A stretch of DNA of 64,000 nt from Mixta theicola (GCF_002895925.1 NZ_NWUO01000008.1:62001-126000), one strand, 5' to 3'. Counted from the first letter of the stretch, positions 27,438 through 38,569 are shown. The notes: generated by a model from the letters alone, not told the origin. Numbers and translations are program-made.

Positions 27438-28934
27438 TTAGCGCTTATTCTTTTTCAGATGCGAAAGCAGGCGCTTACGCTTACGCTGCTGGTTTGGCGT
27501 CAGCAGGTTGCGTTTGCCGGCGAAGGGGTTATCCCCTTCTTTAAACTGAATGCGGATCGGCGTCCCCATTACGTTCAGCGAACGGCGGAAGTAATTCATC
27601 AGATAACGCTTGTAAGAATCGGGCAGATCCTTCACCTGGTTGCCGTGAATCACCACGATCGGCGGGTTATAGCCGCCCGCGTGCGCATACTTCAGCTTAA
27701 CGCGACGCCCCCGCACCAGCGGCGGCTGATGATCTTCAGAAGCCATAGTCATAATGCGCGTCAGCATTGAGGTGCCAACGCGGCGCGTAGAACAATCGTA
27801 GGCTTCGTTGATCGACTCAAACAGATTGCCAACGCCGCTGCCGTGCAGTGCGGAGATAAAGTGAACGCGGGCGAAATCAATAAAGCCCAGACGGAAGTCG
27901 AGCGTCTCTTTTACTTCGTCTCTGATCTCCTGCGACAGTCCATCCCACTTGTTAACCACAATGACCAGTGAGCGTCCACTATTCAGGATAAAGCCGAGCA
28001 GCGAGAGATCCTGATCGGAAATACCCTGACGGGCGTCAATAACCAGCAGCACAACGTTCGCGTCTTCAATCGCCTGCAGCGTCTTGATCACCGAGAATTT
28101 TTCTACCGTCTCGGTTACCTTGCCGCGCTTACGCACGCCAGCGGTATCGATCAGGATATATTCGCGATCGTCACGTTCCATAGGGATATAAATGCTGTCG
28201 CGCGTGGTTCCCGGCATGTCATACACCACCACGCGATCCTCGCCGAGGATACGATTGGTAAGCGTTGACTTACCAACGTTAGGACGACCAACAATGGCAA
28301 TTTTTACCGGCAGGCCCGTTGGGTCGAATTCCTCTTCTTCCTCTTCCGCGTCTGAATCCTCACCGCGCTCTTTAGCCGCTAACGCCTCCCAGTAGGCTGC
28401 GTTCTCTTCCTCTTCGGTCAGCGGTTCCGCCGGCGCGATCACGTCCATCCACGGCAGCAGCGCCGTTTCCAGCAGCGTGGTTACGCCACGTCCGTGCGAG
28501 GCGGCGATAGAGTGGATCTCGCCGAGGCCCAGCGCATAAAAATCAACCACGGCGCTGTCAGCATCCATACCGTCCGTTTTGTTGGCTACCAGGAACGTCG
28601 CTTTTTCGCGCGAGCGCAGATGTTTGGCAATAGCCTGATCGGCTGGCATCAGGCCAGCACGGGCGTCCACCATAAACAACACTACGTCCGCTTCTTCAAT
28701 CGCCAGCAGCGACTGTTCCGCCATTCGGGTTTCCACGCCGTCTTCGGTGCCGTCAATACCGCCGGTATCGATGACGATGAACTCACGTCCTTCCACCTCG
28801 GCGCGCCCGTATTTACGATCGCGCGTCAGACCGGGGAAATCTGCCACCAGCGCATCGCGGGTGCGCGTTAAACGGTTAAACAGGGTGGATTTGCCCACGT
28901 TAGGACGCCCAACCAGCGCGACCACAGGTATCAT
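27438..28934 (-). CDS. der: Ribosome biogenesis GTPase Der (EngA)
   Basis: Essential GTPase for 50S subunit maturation. 498 residues with two tandem Era-like G domains: [13 protein letters not shown] at residues 8-20 with DTGGI and NKTDG, and [13 protein letters not shown] at about 217 with [10 protein letters not shown] and NKWDG. An acidic linker ([12 protein letters not shown]... [12 protein letters not shown]) separates them; a KH-like C-terminal domain ends in the basic tail [17 protein letters not shown]. Lies downstream of bamB, as in E. coli. Confidence 0.98.
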   Translation of the reverse strand: MIPVVALVGRPNVGKSTLFNRLTRTRDALVADFPGLTRDRKYGRAEVEGREFIVIDTGGIDGTEDGVETRMAEQSLLAIEEADVVLFMVDARAGLMPADQAIAKHLRSREKATFLVANKTDGMDADSAVVDFYALGLGEIHSIAASHGRGVTTLLETALLPWMDVIAPAEPLTEEEENAAYWEALAAKERGEDSDAEEEEEEFDPTGLPVKIAIVGRPNVGKSTLTNRILGEDRVVVYDMPGTTRDSIYIPMERDDREYILIDTAGVRKRGKVTETVEKFSVIKTLQAIEDANVVLLVIDARQGISDQDLSLLGFILNSGRSLVIVVNKWDGLSQEIRDEVKETLDFRLGFIDFARVHFISALHGSGVGNLFESINEAYDCSTRRVGTSMLTRIMTMASEDHQPPLVRGRRVKLKYAHAGGYNPPIVVIHGNQVKDLPDSYKRYLMNYFRRSLNVMGTPIRIQFKEGDNPFAGKRNLLTPNQQRKRKRLLSHLKKNKR

Positions 28935-29040
28935 AAATAAAGCCTCATTACGAAACGAAAAATCAGAAGCCTGAGCAGGTTAGTATATACGGCCAGAGCC
29001 GCGCCAGTCAGGCTGAAGGCGCTAAGGATAACACGCCGTC

Positions 29041-29076
29041 AAAAAAACGAAACGGCCCCTGTAAGCCAGGAGCCGT
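29041..29076 (-). terminator. Terminator after bamB
   Basis: AACGGCCCCT/AGGAGCCGTT stem with one mismatch (29051-29060 with 29067-29076), followed on the minus strand by a run of T. It separates bamB from der, so der may have its own promoter or rely on read-through. Confidence 0.8.
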
Positions 29077-29104
29077 TAATCAGCATTGCGTTAGCCGTCA
29101 GGGA

Positions 29105-30286
29105 TTAACGCGTGATGGAATAAACCTCACCGTTTTTGGCCTGAATCAGCAGTTTATCGCTGGCCACAACCGGTTCAGTCTGGAAGCCGGAGCCGTCAAC
29201 TTTCTGCTGCGCCACAAAACGCCCATCGTCAGTATTCAGCCAGTGCAGATAACCTTCGCTGTCGCCCACCACGATATAGCCGTTGTACAGCACCGGCGAT
29301 GTCAGGTTACGGTGCAGCAGATCGCTCTGACGCCAGAGTGTCACGCCGCCGTCGGCGTTAAGCGCCACGATGCGATCGTCCTGATCGACCAGGTAGATAC
29401 GACCCGCGTCAACGATAAAATCTTTTACCGAGCCGATTTCACGTTTCCATAAAATCTGGCCGGAACGTAGATCCAGCGCCGTCAGGTTGCCGTTGTAGGC
29501 CAGCGCATAGACCACGCCGTTAACGATCACCGGCGTAGTATCAACATCGCTCAGGCGATCGATCTCGGTTGCGCCGCTCGGCTGAGAAATACGCTGCTGC
29601 CAGATAATCTGACCCTGATTCAGGATCACCGCGCTAACGCGACCATTATCACCGCCAACGATCGCCCCGCCAAAGGCGGTTGCTGGCGCAGACTCGCCGC
29701 GCAGCGACAGCGCAGGCATATCCAGGTTAACGGTCCATTTTACCACGCCGCTGCTTTGATCCAGCCCCTGCAGCATGCCGTTACTGGTATGAATCAGCAC
29801 CAGGCCATCGCTCACGACCGGACGAGAAAGCACCTCGCCTGCGACTTTAGTCTGCCAGGCAACAGAACCATCATTACTGTTCAGCGCATAAACCTGCGCG
29901 CGCTCGCTGCCGATATAGATATGCTCGCCGGCTGCGGTAATTCCGCCCGACAGCAAGGCTGGGGTATTTTTCGAGAAGAAACCGTTATCGCCAGAGAGGT
30001 TAATCTTCCATTTTTGCTTACCGTCACTGGCATCCAGCGCCTTAACGATACCAAAACGATCGGCAGCATAAACGCTGCCATCCTGCCAGGCGGGATGCAG
30101 ATTCGAGTAAAAATCGCCAATGCCGTCGCCAACAGAGGTGCTCCACGCTTCCTGCGGCTCAAACTGGTTTTCAACTTTCGGCAACGGGGCCATTTTGACG
30201 ACATCTTCTTCGCCGCTAAACAGCGAGCAACCGCTGAGTAAGGTGACTGAAATCAGCCCTGGCAGCAGGTATTTACGTAATTCCAT
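29105..30286 (-). CDS. bamB: Outer-membrane assembly lipoprotein BamB
   Basis: Non-essential lipoprotein of the BAM complex that inserts beta-barrel proteins into the outer membrane. 393 residues: signal peptide with lipobox LLSGC (Cys20), then an eight-bladed WD40-like propeller with recurring GxxYALxxxxGxxxW strands, for example ALDASDGKQKWKI and ALDLRSGQILWKR. 19 bp after yfgM. E. coli order (yfgM-bamB-der) is kept. Confidence 0.97.
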   Translation of the reverse strand: MELRKYLLPGLISVTLLSGCSLFSGEEDVVKMAPLPKVENQFEPQEAWSTSVGDGIGDFYSNLHPAWQDGSVYAADRFGIVKALDASDGKQKWKINLSGDNGFFSKNTPALLSGGITAAGEHIYIGSERAQVYALNSNDGSVAWQTKVAGEVLSRPVVSDGLVLIHTSNGMLQGLDQSSGVVKWTVNLDMPALSLRGESAPATAFGGAIVGGDNGRVSAVILNQGQIIWQQRISQPSGATEIDRLSDVDTTPVIVNGVVYALAYNGNLTALDLRSGQILWKREIGSVKDFIVDAGRIYLVDQDDRIVALNADGGVTLWRQSDLLHRNLTSPVLYNGYIVVGDSEGYLHWLNTDDGRFVAQQKVDGSGFQTEPVVASDKLLIQAKNGEVYSITR

Positions 30287-30305
30287 GCGCTCTCTCTTGA
30301 ATGGC

Positions 30306-30923
30306 TTAACCTAAGTTATTCATTTTCATCTGCATCATTTCTTTCAGCGCCGGTGACGCCTCGGAATCGATCCCCTTACTCCAGGCATCACGGGCGCCTT
30401 GCTTATCGCCCTTGCTTAGCAGCGCTTCACCGCGAATATCCGCGACGATAGCCGTCCAGCCTTCGCCTTTTACGCTATCCAGGGTTTTCAGCGCGTCGTC
30501 AGCCTGCTTTTGCTGCAGCTGAATACGCGCCAGACGCAGATTCATCACCGCCTGTAAATTGGCGTTCTGCGTGTGTTTTATTCCACTCTGTAACTGCGTG
30601 GCCGCTTTTGTCAGCTCATTTTTATCAACGTACTGCTTCGCCAAATCGAGCGAAGCCAGAGCGCCATAGGTATTGCTGTTGTCGTTGGCAAATTTTGCCA
30701 CCGCTTCCAGCGTCTGCGGTTTGTTACCGTCCAGCGCGCGGGTTAGCTGCTGATAATGCGCCGACACCTCACGCGCGGAGGTATCTTCATGACCGCTCCA
30801 GTAACGCCAGCCTGCCAGAGCGCCGATGCCCAGCACCACGCCAACCGCTAATGCTTTGCCGTTATTGGCAAAAAAACGACGGATCGCGTCCACCTGTTCG
30901 TTTTCGTTGCTGTAAACTTCCAC
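30306..30923 (-). CDS. yfgM: YfgM, SecYEG-associated membrane protein
   Basis: 205 residues. Short cytoplasmic N terminus, one membrane helix (ALAVGVVLGIGALAGWRYW, about 23-41) and a periplasmic TPR-like helical domain. In E. coli it interacts with SecYEG and the chaperone PpiD and has also been tied to RcsB control. A GTG at 30941 gives six more residues, but GTG 30923 aligns with the E. coli start (EVYSNENEQ) and has AAGGAG upstream. Lies between hisS and bamB. Confidence 0.9.
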   Translation of the reverse strand: MEVYSNENEQVDAIRRFFANNGKALAVGVVLGIGALAGWRYWSGHEDTSAREVSAHYQQLTRALDGNKPQTLEAVAKFANDNSNTYGALASLDLAKQYVDKNELTKAATQLQSGIKHTQNANLQAVMNLRLARIQLQQKQADDALKTLDSVKGEGWTAIVADIRGEALLSKGDKQGARDAWSKGIDSEASPALKEMMQMKMNNLG

Positions 30924-30959
30924 GCCATCCTTCTCCTTCACTGTTCCTGCCGTAAGCGC

Positions 30960-32234
30960 TTATGACAGCAGCGTGACTAACGCCGCCGCGACCTCGTTTT
31001 GCGCCAGCGTTTGTTGCTCGCCGCGGCTCAGGTCTTTAACCATCACCTGCCCGGCTTTTACTTCATCTTCACCCAGTACCAGCGCAACGCGAGCGCCCCA
31101 CTTATCGGCTCGGGCAAACTGCTTCTTAAAATTACCGCCGCCGAAGTTAGTCATCAGCTTCAGCGTCGGCGCGGCATCGCGTACCTGCTCTGCCAGCTGC
31201 ATTGCGGCAGACTGCACGCCCTGGCCCGAAGCGATAACATAGACATCAATAATACGAGACGGTTCAAAATCGGGATTCACCGCCTGCACCAGCAGCACCA
31301 GACGCTCCATGCCCATGGCAAAGCCGACGCCCGGCGTGGCACGCCCGCCCAGCTGCTCGACCAAACCGTCATAACGGCCGCCCGCACAAACCGTACCCTG
31401 CGCGCCCAGGCTGTTGGTTACCCACTCAAACACCGTGCGGTTATAGTAGTCGAGGCCGCGCACCAGCCGCTGGTTGATGGTATATGCAATGCCAACGCTG
31501 TCCAGCAGCGCGCACAATCCGGTGAAATGCTCGCGCGATTCCTCATCCAGATAATCGCCAAGCGTAGGCGCATCGTTTAACAGCGCCTGCACTTCTGGAT
31601 TTTTACTGTCCAGCACGCGCAGCGGATTGCTGTACATACGACGTTTGCAGTCTTCATCCAGCTTTTCTTTATGCTGTTCCAGAAAAGCCACCAACGCTTC
31701 GCGATAGTTGGCGCGCGCGGAAGCCGAGCCGATAGAGTTCAGCTCCAGCGCGACATGATCGGCAATTCCCAGCGCTTTCCACCAGCGGGCGGTCATCATT
31801 ATCAGTTCGGCATCAATATCCGGGCCCTGCAGGCCAAAGACTTCCGCGCCGATCTGGTGGAACTGACGATAGCGGCCTTTCTGCGGACGCTCATAGCGGA
31901 ACATAGGGCCCATGTACCACAGACGCTGTTCCTGGTTATAGAGCAGACCATGCTCAATACCCGCTCGCACGCAGCCTGCGGTCCCTTCCGGGCGCAGCGT
32001 CAGACTTTCGCCGTTGCGATCGTCGAAGGTATACATCTCTTTTTCCACCACGTCGGTCACTTCACCGATAGCGCGCTTGAACAACGGCGTATGCTCTACG
32101 ACCGGCAGACGGATTTCGCTGTAGCCATAGCTGGCCAGCACCTGTTTAAGGATCCCTTCGATACGCTGCCAGACAACGGTGTCGGCCGGCAAATAGTCGT
32201 TCATGCCGCGGATGGCCTGGATGTTCTTCGCCAC
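30960..32234 (-). CDS. hisS: Histidyl-tRNA synthetase HisS
   Basis: Charges tRNA-His. 424 residues, identical length to E. coli. Class II synthetase motifs: motif 2 with [17 protein letters not shown], the histidine loops [15 protein letters not shown] and [13 protein letters not shown], motif 3 [12 protein letters not shown]-terminal anticodon-binding domain. The start is GTG (32234) followed by [16 protein letters not shown]. It lies in the ispG-hisS-yfgM-bamB run. Confidence 0.98.
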   Translation of the reverse strand: MAKNIQAIRGMNDYLPADTVVWQRIEGILKQVLASYGYSEIRLPVVEHTPLFKRAIGEVTDVVEKEMYTFDDRNGESLTLRPEGTAGCVRAGIEHGLLYNQEQRLWYMGPMFRYERPQKGRYRQFHQIGAEVFGLQGPDIDAELIMMTARWWKALGIADHVALELNSIGSASARANYREALVAFLEQHKEKLDEDCKRRMYSNPLRVLDSKNPEVQALLNDAPTLGDYLDEESREHFTGLCALLDSVGIAYTINQRLVRGLDYYNRTVFEWVTNSLGAQGTVCAGGRYDGLVEQLGGRATPGVGFAMGMERLVLLVQAVNPDFEPSRIIDVYVIASGQGVQSAAMQLAEQVRDAAPTLKLMTNFGGGNFKKQFARADKWGARVALVLGEDEVKAGQVMVKDLSRGEQQTLAQNEVAAALVTLLS

Positions 32235-32312
32235 GTCATTTCTCTCTATAAGTAAATTACACCAGACGCATGGTCTGGCCGTGCTGGTGATGATTCCAGC
32301 AACGTAAAACAG

Positions 32313-32345
32313 AAAAAAACCTGTACGGCGTTAGCCGTTCAGGTT
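32313..32345 (-). terminator. Terminator after ispG
   Basis: 12-bp stem with one mismatch (32318-32329 with 32334-32345, loop GTTA), followed on the minus strand by a T run. It divides rodZ-ispG from hisS. Confidence 0.85.
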
Positions 32346-32377
32346 CATTCGGCGCGCCACCAGCGTGACGCCGCCAG

Positions 32378-33499
32378 CTACTTTTCTACCTGCTGCACGG
32401 TAATGCGTCGGGTTTCATCAAGCAACGCCGCTTTGGCACGAATGCGCGCCTCAAGCTGGTCGATCATATCTTCATTGTCGAGACGGTCGCGCTGGCGCAC
32501 GCCATCTTCGTAAAAGCCGCTTTTCTTGTTGCTGCCGGTGACGCCCAGCGTCGAGACCAGCGCTTCACCAGGCCCGTTTACCACGCAGCCGATAATCGAC
32601 ACATCCATCGGCGTAATAATATCTTCCAGCCGCTGCTCCAGCGCATTGACGGTGCCGATGACGTCGAATTCCTGACGGGAACAGGTTGGGCAGGCGATAA
32701 AGTTAATGCCGCGGGAGCGGATGCGCAGCGATTTCAGAATATCGAAACCCACTTTGACCTCTTCAACCGGATCGGCCGCCAGCGAAATACGCAGCGTATC
32801 GCCAATCCCTTCGGCAAGCAGCAGCCCTAAACCAATGGCTGATTTAACCGCGCCGGCACGCGCGCCGCCCGCTTCGGTGATACCGAGATGCAAAGGCTGA
32901 TCGATCTGTTTCGCCAGCAGACGATAGGATTCGACGGCCAGGAAAACATCGGAGGCTTTAACGCTCACCTTAAACTGATCGAAGTTCAGTCGGTCAAGAT
33001 GATCGACATGACGCATGGCAGATTCAAGCAACGCCTGAGGCGTCGGCTCGCCATACTTTTCCTGCAGATCTTTTTCCAGCGAGCCGGCGTTAACGCCGAT
33101 ACGGATAGGGATATTACGATCGCGCGCGCACTCCACCACCTGGCGGATACGCTCATTGTTGCCAATGTTGCCGGGGTTAATGCGCAGGCAGTCAACGCCA
33201 TATTCCGCCACTTTCAGCGCAATACGGTAATCAAAGTGAATATCCGCGACCAGCGGTACATTGACCTGCTGCTTGATAAGTTTAAAGGCTTCCGCAGCGT
33301 CCATCGTCGGGACCGAGACCCGGACAATATCAACGCCAACGCGCTCCAGCGCTTTAATTTGTTTGACCGTTGCTTCCACATCCGTGGTACGCGTATTGGT
33401 CATGGATTGTACGGCGATAGGCGCGCCGTCACCCACTGGCACCTTGCCGACGTAAATACGCGTTGATTTACGACGGATAATGGGTGCTTCGTTATGCAT
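32378..33499 (-). CDS. ispG: 4-hydroxy-3-methylbut-2-enyl diphosphate synthase IspG
   Basis: Penultimate step of the MEP isoprenoid pathway; reduces MEcPP to HMBPP with a [4Fe-4S] cluster. 373 residues. TIM barrel with [12 protein letters not shown]; cluster cysteines in [10 protein letters not shown] and [10 protein letters not shown] near the C terminus. ATG 33499 with GGAG before it. Depends on the isc machinery encoded further on in this window. Confidence 0.97.
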   Translation of the reverse strand: MHNEAPIIRRKSTRIYVGKVPVGDGAPIAVQSMTNTRTTDVEATVKQIKALERVGVDIVRVSVPTMDAAEAFKLIKQQVNVPLVADIHFDYRIALKVAEYGVDCLRINPGNIGNNERIRQVVECARDRNIPIRIGVNAGSLEKDLQEKYGEPTPQALLESAMRHVDHLDRLNFDQFKVSVKASDVFLAVESYRLLAKQIDQPLHLGITEAGGARAGAVKSAIGLGLLLAEGIGDTLRISLAADPVEEVKVGFDILKSLRIRSRGINFIACPTCSRQEFDVIGTVNALEQRLEDIITPMDVSIIGCVVNGPGEALVSTLGVTGSNKKSGFYEDGVRQRDRLDNEDMIDQLEARIRAKAALLDETRRITVQQVEK

Positions 33500-33538
33500 G
33501 TTGTTTCTCCATAATCGCCGCGAAGCAGCGCCTGGGGC

Positions 33539-34567
33539 TTACTGCGCCCCAAGCGTCAAGCGGGCAACCTGGTTGGTACGAATAAAACGGCTTAAATCAA
33601 CGGGCTGGCCCTGGTAATGAACCTGTACCGCTGCCGGTGCGCCAATTTTCAGACGATACGGCGCTGTACCGGACAGGCTGAGTTTACCACCACTACGCTG
33701 CATTCCGCTGAACAGTTTTTTTCCTGACGCATCGGTCACTTCCAGCCAGCAGTCAGCGTTAAAATTCAGCACCACCGTATTAGTATCGGCGGCCGGCTGG
33801 CTAACGCTGGCGCTGCCGGTAGGTAAAGGAGAGGCGTTATTTGCCACGGGTGCGGGATCGGCGATGGGTGCCTGAGATGGAGAAACCACCGCATTGGCGT
33901 CATCACCGCTGGCGGTTGCCGCCGGCGCTGCGGTATTCGGCGCAGGCGCACTGGCACCCGGCGCGGCGGTGTTAGCCGCAGCGCTGCTGGTATTGTTGGC
34001 ATTATTTAACGGCACGCTGGTGCTCTGGTTTTCAGGCTGCGTTGCCGTCTGAGACGCGCTATCGCTGCTGCCGTCGGTTAAAGGAATCGACTGGCTGTTA
34101 TCATCACCCGTGCTGCTCTGATCGGAGAGCGAAACCAGATCGTCCTGGGCGGCTTTATGATTCTGCCACCACCAGGCGCCGGTCAAACCGACCACGACAA
34201 AAACCACCAGCCAGGTGAAAATCATCAGCCAGCCGTCACGTTTTTTACGCCGTTTGCCCAGCGAGAAGCTCTGCATCGGCTCGACCTTCGCCGCACGCAC
34301 CGGAGCCTGCTTCGCCATCATCGGCAACAGCTCCTCTTCAGGTACGTGAACCAGACGCGCATAAGAGCGAATATAGCCGCGTAAAAAGGTCGAGGCTAAA
34401 TCAGCGGGGGCTTTATCCTCTTCAATGTCTCGCACGGTGGAAAGTTTCAGGCACAAGCGCTCAGCGACGTTTTGCTGCGTCAGCCCCATCTGCTCACGGG
34501 CTACACGCAGGCGGGTGCCTGTGGAATTTGCTGCTGCTGTTGTATCTTGAGTGGCTTCAGTATTCAT
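33539..34567 (-). CDS. rodZ: Cell-shape protein RodZ
   Basis: Links MreB to the membrane and keeps rod shape. 342 residues: N-terminal helix-turn-helix (about 18-85, [19 protein letters not shown]), basic juxtamembrane KRRKKR, one membrane helix (about 113-135), a long Ser/Thr/Ala/Pro-rich periplasmic linker (about 145-260), and a C-terminal beta domain (DUF4115). The helix-turn-helix binds MreB in E. coli rather than DNA. Start overlaps the pilW end by 11 bp. Confidence 0.95.
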   Translation of the reverse strand: MNTEATQDTTAAANSTGTRLRVAREQMGLTQQNVAERLCLKLSTVRDIEEDKAPADLASTFLRGYIRSYARLVHVPEEELLPMMAKQAPVRAAKVEPMQSFSLGKRRKKRDGWLMIFTWLVVFVVVGLTGAWWWQNHKAAQDDLVSLSDQSSTGDDNSQSIPLTDGSSDSASQTATQPENQSTSVPLNNANNTSSAAANTAAPGASAPAPNTAAPAATASGDDANAVVSPSQAPIADPAPVANNASPLPTGSASVSQPAADTNTVVLNFNADCWLEVTDASGKKLFSGMQRSGGKLSLSGTAPYRLKIGAPAAVQVHYQGQPVDLSRFIRTNQVARLTLGAQ

Positions 34568-35294
34568 TAGCTAGAAAATGCTGGTACTGTATCGATTGTG
34601 GAAAATTTTGCGCCAGTTGCTGACCGTAACGTGCTTTATCTACGGTCCGCTGTTCCAGCGCAGCGAAACGAATCTCCAACCACAGGCTTTCTGCTGTCGC
34701 AGGCACGCTGTGATGATATACCTCTAACAAAAGCCGCACTTGCTCAAGCTCATGTTTTTCAAGATGCTTTTTAGCTTCAGACAGTAACGTATCCGCCTTA
34801 TGCCGATCGTTCTGCAGCGCCTGTAGTAACATCTGTCGTGCAGATGCATACTCCTTCTGCTGCAGCCAGCAATAGCCGGCACGCTCCTGGCTGTCAGCCC
34901 TCGCTACGGCAGAATTTCGCACCGCAGCCAGAGTAAATTGTTGATGCGCCGCATCATACTGCCCTAAACCGCAAAGAAACGCACCGTAATTGTTAAGCGC
35001 ATAATCATTTTCCGGTGCGTATTTCAGCGCCGTTTGAAAATAACGGCGTGCCATTGCACTATCGTTCTCCTGCTGGTAGAGACGCGCCATAGCCAGCAGA
35101 ACCCGATAATCTTCTGGCGCATCCTGCAACGCCCGCTGTAAATTGCGGCGCGCCGCCGGTAACTCGCCCTGCGACAGATAGATAAGCCCAAGCTGCAGGC
35201 GAATCTGCCCGCTGCCGCTGAGCTGTTTTTGTCCGCTGCAGCCCGCCAGCATGAGCGCCGCTAATACCATCAGGCATCGTAATCCTTTACGCAT
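34557..35294 (-). CDS. pilW: PilW/YfgN-type TPR lipoprotein
   Basis: 245 residues. Signal peptide with lipobox MLAGC (Cys19), then tetratricopeptide repeats ([39 protein letters not shown] and others). PilW homologues stabilise type IV pilin secretin in pilus-bearing species; in enterics the role is unclear. ATG 35294 has GGGAGG upstream, so the frame to 35312 is not used. Between rlmN and rodZ, as in E. coli relatives. Confidence 0.85.
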   Translation of the reverse strand: MRKGLRCLMVLAALMLAGCSGQKQLSGSGQIRLQLGLIYLSQGELPAARRNLQRALQDAPEDYRVLLAMARLYQQENDSAMARRYFQTALKYAPENDYALNNYGAFLCGLGQYDAAHQQFTLAAVRNSAVARADSQERAGYCWLQQKEYASARQMLLQALQNDRHKADTLLSEAKKHLEKHELEQVRLLLEVYHHSVPATAESLWLEIRFAALEQRTVDKARYGQQLAQNFPQSIQYQHFLANEY

Positions 35295-35388
35295 ACCGCC
35301 TCCCTGTGTCATGAAGTCTGGTATGTTACGCCAAACTCAGCAAGACCGGCAGCTTGTAAAACCTGAAAAAGGCTTTACTTGCCCGGTT

Positions 35389-36558
35389 TCAGAGCGCCTT
35401 CACAGATATTTGTTCACCCGCCATTTTCTTGCGCAGCGTACGCTTGGTGCGGTCAATAACATCACCTGCCAGCTGGCCACAGGCAGCATCAATGTCGTCA
35501 CCACGCGTTTTACGCACGATAGTGGTAAAACCATAGCTCATCAGCACTTTAGAGAAGCGATCGACGCGGCTATTCGAGCTGCGGCCATAAGGTGCGCCAG
35601 GGAAGGGGTTCCATGGGATCAGGTTGATCTTACAGGGCGTATCCTTCAGCAGTTCAGCAAGCTCATGCGCGTTATCGGTGCTGTCGTTAATGTGATCCAG
35701 CATGACATATTCAATCGTAACGCGACCCTGATTAGCATTAGATTTTTCCAGGTAACGGCGCACCGAGGCCAGGAAAGTTTCAATGTTATATTTTTTGTTG
35801 ATCGGTACGATCTCGTCACGAATGGTATCGTTCGGCGCATGCAGCGAAATCGCCAGCGCTACGTCGATGACATCGCCCAGCTTATCCAGCGCAGGCACCA
35901 CGCCAGAGGTGGAGAGCGTGACGCGGCGCTTGGAGAGGCCAAAGCCGAAATCATCCAGCATAATCTCCATCGCCGGGACGACATTATTCAGGTTAAGCAG
36001 CGGCTCGCCCATGCCCATCATCACGACGTTAGTAATCGGACGCTGACCGGTGACTTTAGCGGCGCCAATAATCTTAGCGGCGCGCCATACCTGACCAATA
36101 ATTTCAGAAACGCGCAGGTTGCGGTTAAAGCCCTGCTGTGCGGTTGAACAGAATTTACACTCCAGCGCGCAGCCGACCTGGGAAGAAACGCACAGCGTAG
36201 CGCGATCGTCTTCCGGGATATAAACCGTTTCCACCAGCTGATCGCCAACGCGAATAGCCCATTTAATCGTGCCATCGGCAGAGCGTTTTTCTTCAGCCAC
36301 TTCCGGCGCGCGGATTTCGGTTAGCTGCTTAAGCTTATTGCGCAGTACCTTATTGATGTCGGTCATTTCATCGAAATCATCACAGCAGTAGTGATACATC
36401 CATTTCATAACCTGATCGGCACGGAAGGGTTTCTCGCCGAGAGAAAGAAAGAATTCGCGCATCTGCTGACGATTAAGATCGAGCAGATTGATTTTTTCGT
36501 TTTTTGGGGAAACAACAACGGGAGATGCGGACGACGGCGTCACAATGTGTTCGGACAT
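35389..36558 (-). CDS. rlmN: Dual-specificity RNA methyltransferase RlmN
   Basis: Radical-SAM enzyme that makes 2-methyladenosine at A2503 of 23S rRNA and A37 of some tRNAs. 389 residues. Cluster motif C130-x3-C134-x2-C137 in [20 protein letters not shown] is the SAM-binding GGE-like motif; DAACGQLAG near the C terminus holds the methyl-carrying cysteine. Followed 95 bp later by pilW. Confidence 0.97.
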   Translation of the reverse strand: MSEHIVTPSSASPVVVSPKNEKINLLDLNRQQMREFFLSLGEKPFRADQVMKWMYHYCCDDFDEMTDINKVLRNKLKQLTEIRAPEVAEEKRSADGTIKWAIRVGDQLVETVYIPEDDRATLCVSSQVGCALECKFCSTAQQGFNRNLRVSEIIGQVWRAAKIIGAAKVTGQRPITNVVMMGMGEPLLNLNNVVPAMEIMLDDFGFGLSKRRVTLSTSGVVPALDKLGDVIDVALAISLHAPNDTIRDEIVPINKKYNIETFLASVRRYLEKSNANQGRVTIEYVMLDHINDSTDNAHELAELLKDTPCKINLIPWNPFPGAPYGRSSNSRVDRFSKVLMSYGFTTIVRKTRGDDIDAACGQLAGDVIDRTKRTLRKKMAGEQISVKAL

Positions 36559-36603
36559 AATTTTCTCTGGCCTCGTTATTACACGTTATGGCCCTGGTTA
36601 GGG

Positions 36604-36646
36604 ATAAAAAAAGAAGCGCCCTCGCTGAGTAAACTCATGAGGGCGC
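36604..36646 (-). terminator. Terminator of ndk
   Basis: GCGCCCTC/GAGGGCGC stem (36616-36623 with 36639-36646) with an inner TGAGT/ACTCA stem, followed on the minus strand by a T run. Confidence 0.9.
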
Positions 36647-36743
36647 ATTATTGTACAAATAACTGTAGCGTGAAGCTATTGCGTGACCGGCTAACCTGAC
36701 AATTAATTTGTAACCGTCATTGTGCGGTCAGGCGCATCCGTTA

Positions 36744-37175
36744 TTAACGGGTACGCGGGCAAATCTCGTTTTCACCGAAGAAGAACGCGATTTCACGTGC
36801 AGCAGACTCCTGAGAGTCAGAGCCATGAGTAGCGTTTTCAGTAAAGCTGTCAGCGTAATCAGCACGCAGCGTACCGGCCAGCGCGTTAGCCGGGTTGGTC
36901 GCGCCCATCAGATCGCGGTGACGCTGAACGGCATTTTCGCCTTCCAGTACGGAAACAACGATCGGGCCGGAGGTCATGAACTCAACCAGACCGTCGAAGA
37001 AAGGTTTGCCTTTATGCTCGGCATAAAAACCTTCCGCCTGCTCCTTGGTCAGGTGCAGCATTTTTGCAGCAACAATTTTGAAACCTGCGGCTTCGAAACG
37101 GTTATAAATTGCACCAATTACGTTTTTTGCCACCGCGTTCGGTTTTACGATGGAAAAGGTACGTTCTACTGTCAT
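36744..37175 (-). CDS. ndk: Nucleoside diphosphate kinase Ndk
   Basis: Balances NTP and dNTP pools by phosphate transfer through a phosphohistidine. 143 residues. Catalytic His117 in [18 protein letters not shown] at the start and the KPFF and ADYADS segments are typical. Own terminator downstream. In E. coli pbpC and yfhM lie next; here the next element is an RNA gene candidate and sseA. Confidence 0.98.
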   Translation of the reverse strand: MTVERTFSIVKPNAVAKNVIGAIYNRFEAAGFKIVAAKMLHLTKEQAEGFYAEHKGKPFFDGLVEFMTSGPIVVSVLEGENAVQRHRDLMGATNPANALAGTLRADYADSFTENATHGSDSQESAAREIAFFFGENEICPRTR

Positions 37176-37299
37176 TTTGACCTCTGTCTTAACTTCCAGG
37201 TTAAGCCGGTTGTGAATGTATTGATACCGGACTGTGAAAACGGCGCCGATTATAGGGGCGCAGAGCCAGCTTGCCTATCTCAGATTTAGCAATTTATAG

Positions 37300-37570
37300 A
37301 AAAAGTATGATCCTTTTCGCGTTGCTGCTTCATTAATACCCATTGCGACCCTACCGTAATTTATTTCACGGCGAAAGATGCGGCGGCGACCTGACCGGCA
37401 TTTTAATTACCTCCGGGGCTCGTTATTGCTCCATACAGAAATTCTGGCAAGCCTCTATCTCCGCGAAGGCATGTTATTGCGGCCAGTGCCGCAAAATAAA
37501 TGTAACGCTCAACGAAACCATTGCGCTTTCTGCGGCCACTTTTCCGAATCTGTAATCGTGGCCGCAGCAT
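37300..37570 (+). ncRNA. ryfA: RyfA-like small RNA (candidate)
   Basis: The 370-bp gap before sseA has no protein gene but is rich in secondary structure: a perfect 7-bp stem with tetraloop (37477-37483 with 37488-37494), a perfect 10-bp stem (37530-37539 with 37558-37567), and CAGAAATTCTG (37436-37446). E. coli carries the sRNA RyfA (about 300 nt) just upstream of sseA on the same strand, so position and structure agree. Ends are approximate; I cannot align it. Function of RyfA is linked to stress and virulence in pathogens. Confidence 0.55.
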
Positions 37571-37642
37571 CAAAGATTGGGCCTTGAGCTGGGCTGCGAG
37601 ATCGCCGACACTCACAGCACATCATTGAATATTGAGGTTGTT

Positions 37643-38491
37643 ATGACATCCGCTCTCTTTGTAACCGCTCAGTGGTTAGCCGAACATCAGAACGATGCAG
37701 ATTTGCAGATTATCGACGCGCGTATGGCCCCTGCAGGCCAGGAGCATCTGCGCGATATGCATGCCGAATATGCCGCGGGGCACCTGCCCAACGCGCCTTT
37801 TTTTGATATTGAGCGGCTCTCCGATCGCAACAGCCCTTATCCGCATATGATGCCGCGTGCGGAAACCTTTGCGGTGGCGATGCGCGAGCTGGGCATCGAC
37901 AGTGGAAAACATCTGGTTATTTATGATGAGGGCAATCTGTTTTCGGCGCCGCGCGCCTGGTGGATGCTGCGCGCGTTCGGCGTTGAGCGGGTTTCGCTGC
38001 TGGCGGGCGGCCTGGCGGGCTGGAAACAGGCCGGCTATTCGCTGCAAACCGGCGACGTTCATCTGCCGGAAGCGGAATTTGAGGCGCATTACGATCGGCA
38101 ACGGGTAAAAAGCGTGACCGACGTGCTGTTAATCAGCCATGAAGGCACCGCGCAGCTGATTGACGCGCGTCCGGCCAATCGCTTCGCTGGCGAAGCCGAC
38201 GAGCCGCGCCCCGGCCTGCGTCGCGGGCATATTCCCGGCAGCCTGAATGTGCCATGGAGCGAACTGGTGGATAACGGCCAACTCAAGCCAGAGGCGGAAC
38301 TGCGCGCGATTTTTCAGCGTCAGGGCGTGGACTTAACCAAACCTGTCGTGGCCAGCTGCGGATCTGGCGTCACGGCGGCGGTGGCTATCCTGGCGCTAAC
38401 GGCGCTCGGTATCAAAGATGTGAAGCTTTATGACGGCTCGTGGAGCGAATGGGGAAGCCGCGATGATTTACCCGTCGCCACGTCGCACTAA
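37643..38491 (+). CDS. sseA: 3-mercaptopyruvate sulfurtransferase SseA
   Basis: Moves sulfur from 3-mercaptopyruvate to thiols or cyanide. 282 residues, two rhodanese domains; the C-terminal one carries Cys239 in ASCGSGVTAAV, the loop that marks mercaptopyruvate rather than thiosulfate preference. ATG 37643 has GAGG five bases upstream; the longer frame to 37577 runs into the RNA gene region and is rejected. Convergent with sseB. Confidence 0.95.
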   Translation: MTSALFVTAQWLAEHQNDADLQIIDARMAPAGQEHLRDMHAEYAAGHLPNAPFFDIERLSDRNSPYPHMMPRAETFAVAMRELGIDSGKHLVIYDEGNLFSAPRAWWMLRAFGVERVSLLAGGLAGWKQAGYSLQTGDVHLPEAEFEAHYDRQRVKSVTDVLLISHEGTAQLIDARPANRFAGEADEPRPGLRRGHIPGSLNVPWSELVDNGQLKPEAELRAIFQRQGVDLTKPVVASCGSGVTAAVAILALTALGIKDVKLYDGSWSEWGSRDDLPVATSH

Positions 38492-38512
38492 GCGCTGACG
38501 CCTTGCCCGGGA

Positions 38513-38569
38513 CTGGACGATAGCGCCCTGAGCAAAGAAAAGCATTTGCGTCTGGACGATAATCCCCTG
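38513..38569. repeat. Short tandem-like repeat pair between sseA and sseB
   Basis: Two 18-bp copies, CTGGACGATAGCGCCCTG (38513-38530) and CTGGACGATAATCCCCTG (38552-38569), 15 of 18 identical, 39 bp apart. Purpose unknown. Confidence 0.6.

Noticed and set aside
27478-27530. Run of closely spaced GC-rich words that looked repeat-like at the der 3' end
   Set aside because: They are the Arg/Lys codons of the basic Der tail, not a repeat element.
35251-36147. 298-codon open frame antisense to rlmN
   Set aside because: Shadow; the radical-SAM motifs of rlmN settle the strand.
37343-37555. 70-codon frame between ndk and sseA
   Set aside because: Lies within the structured RNA candidate and shows no protein signature.
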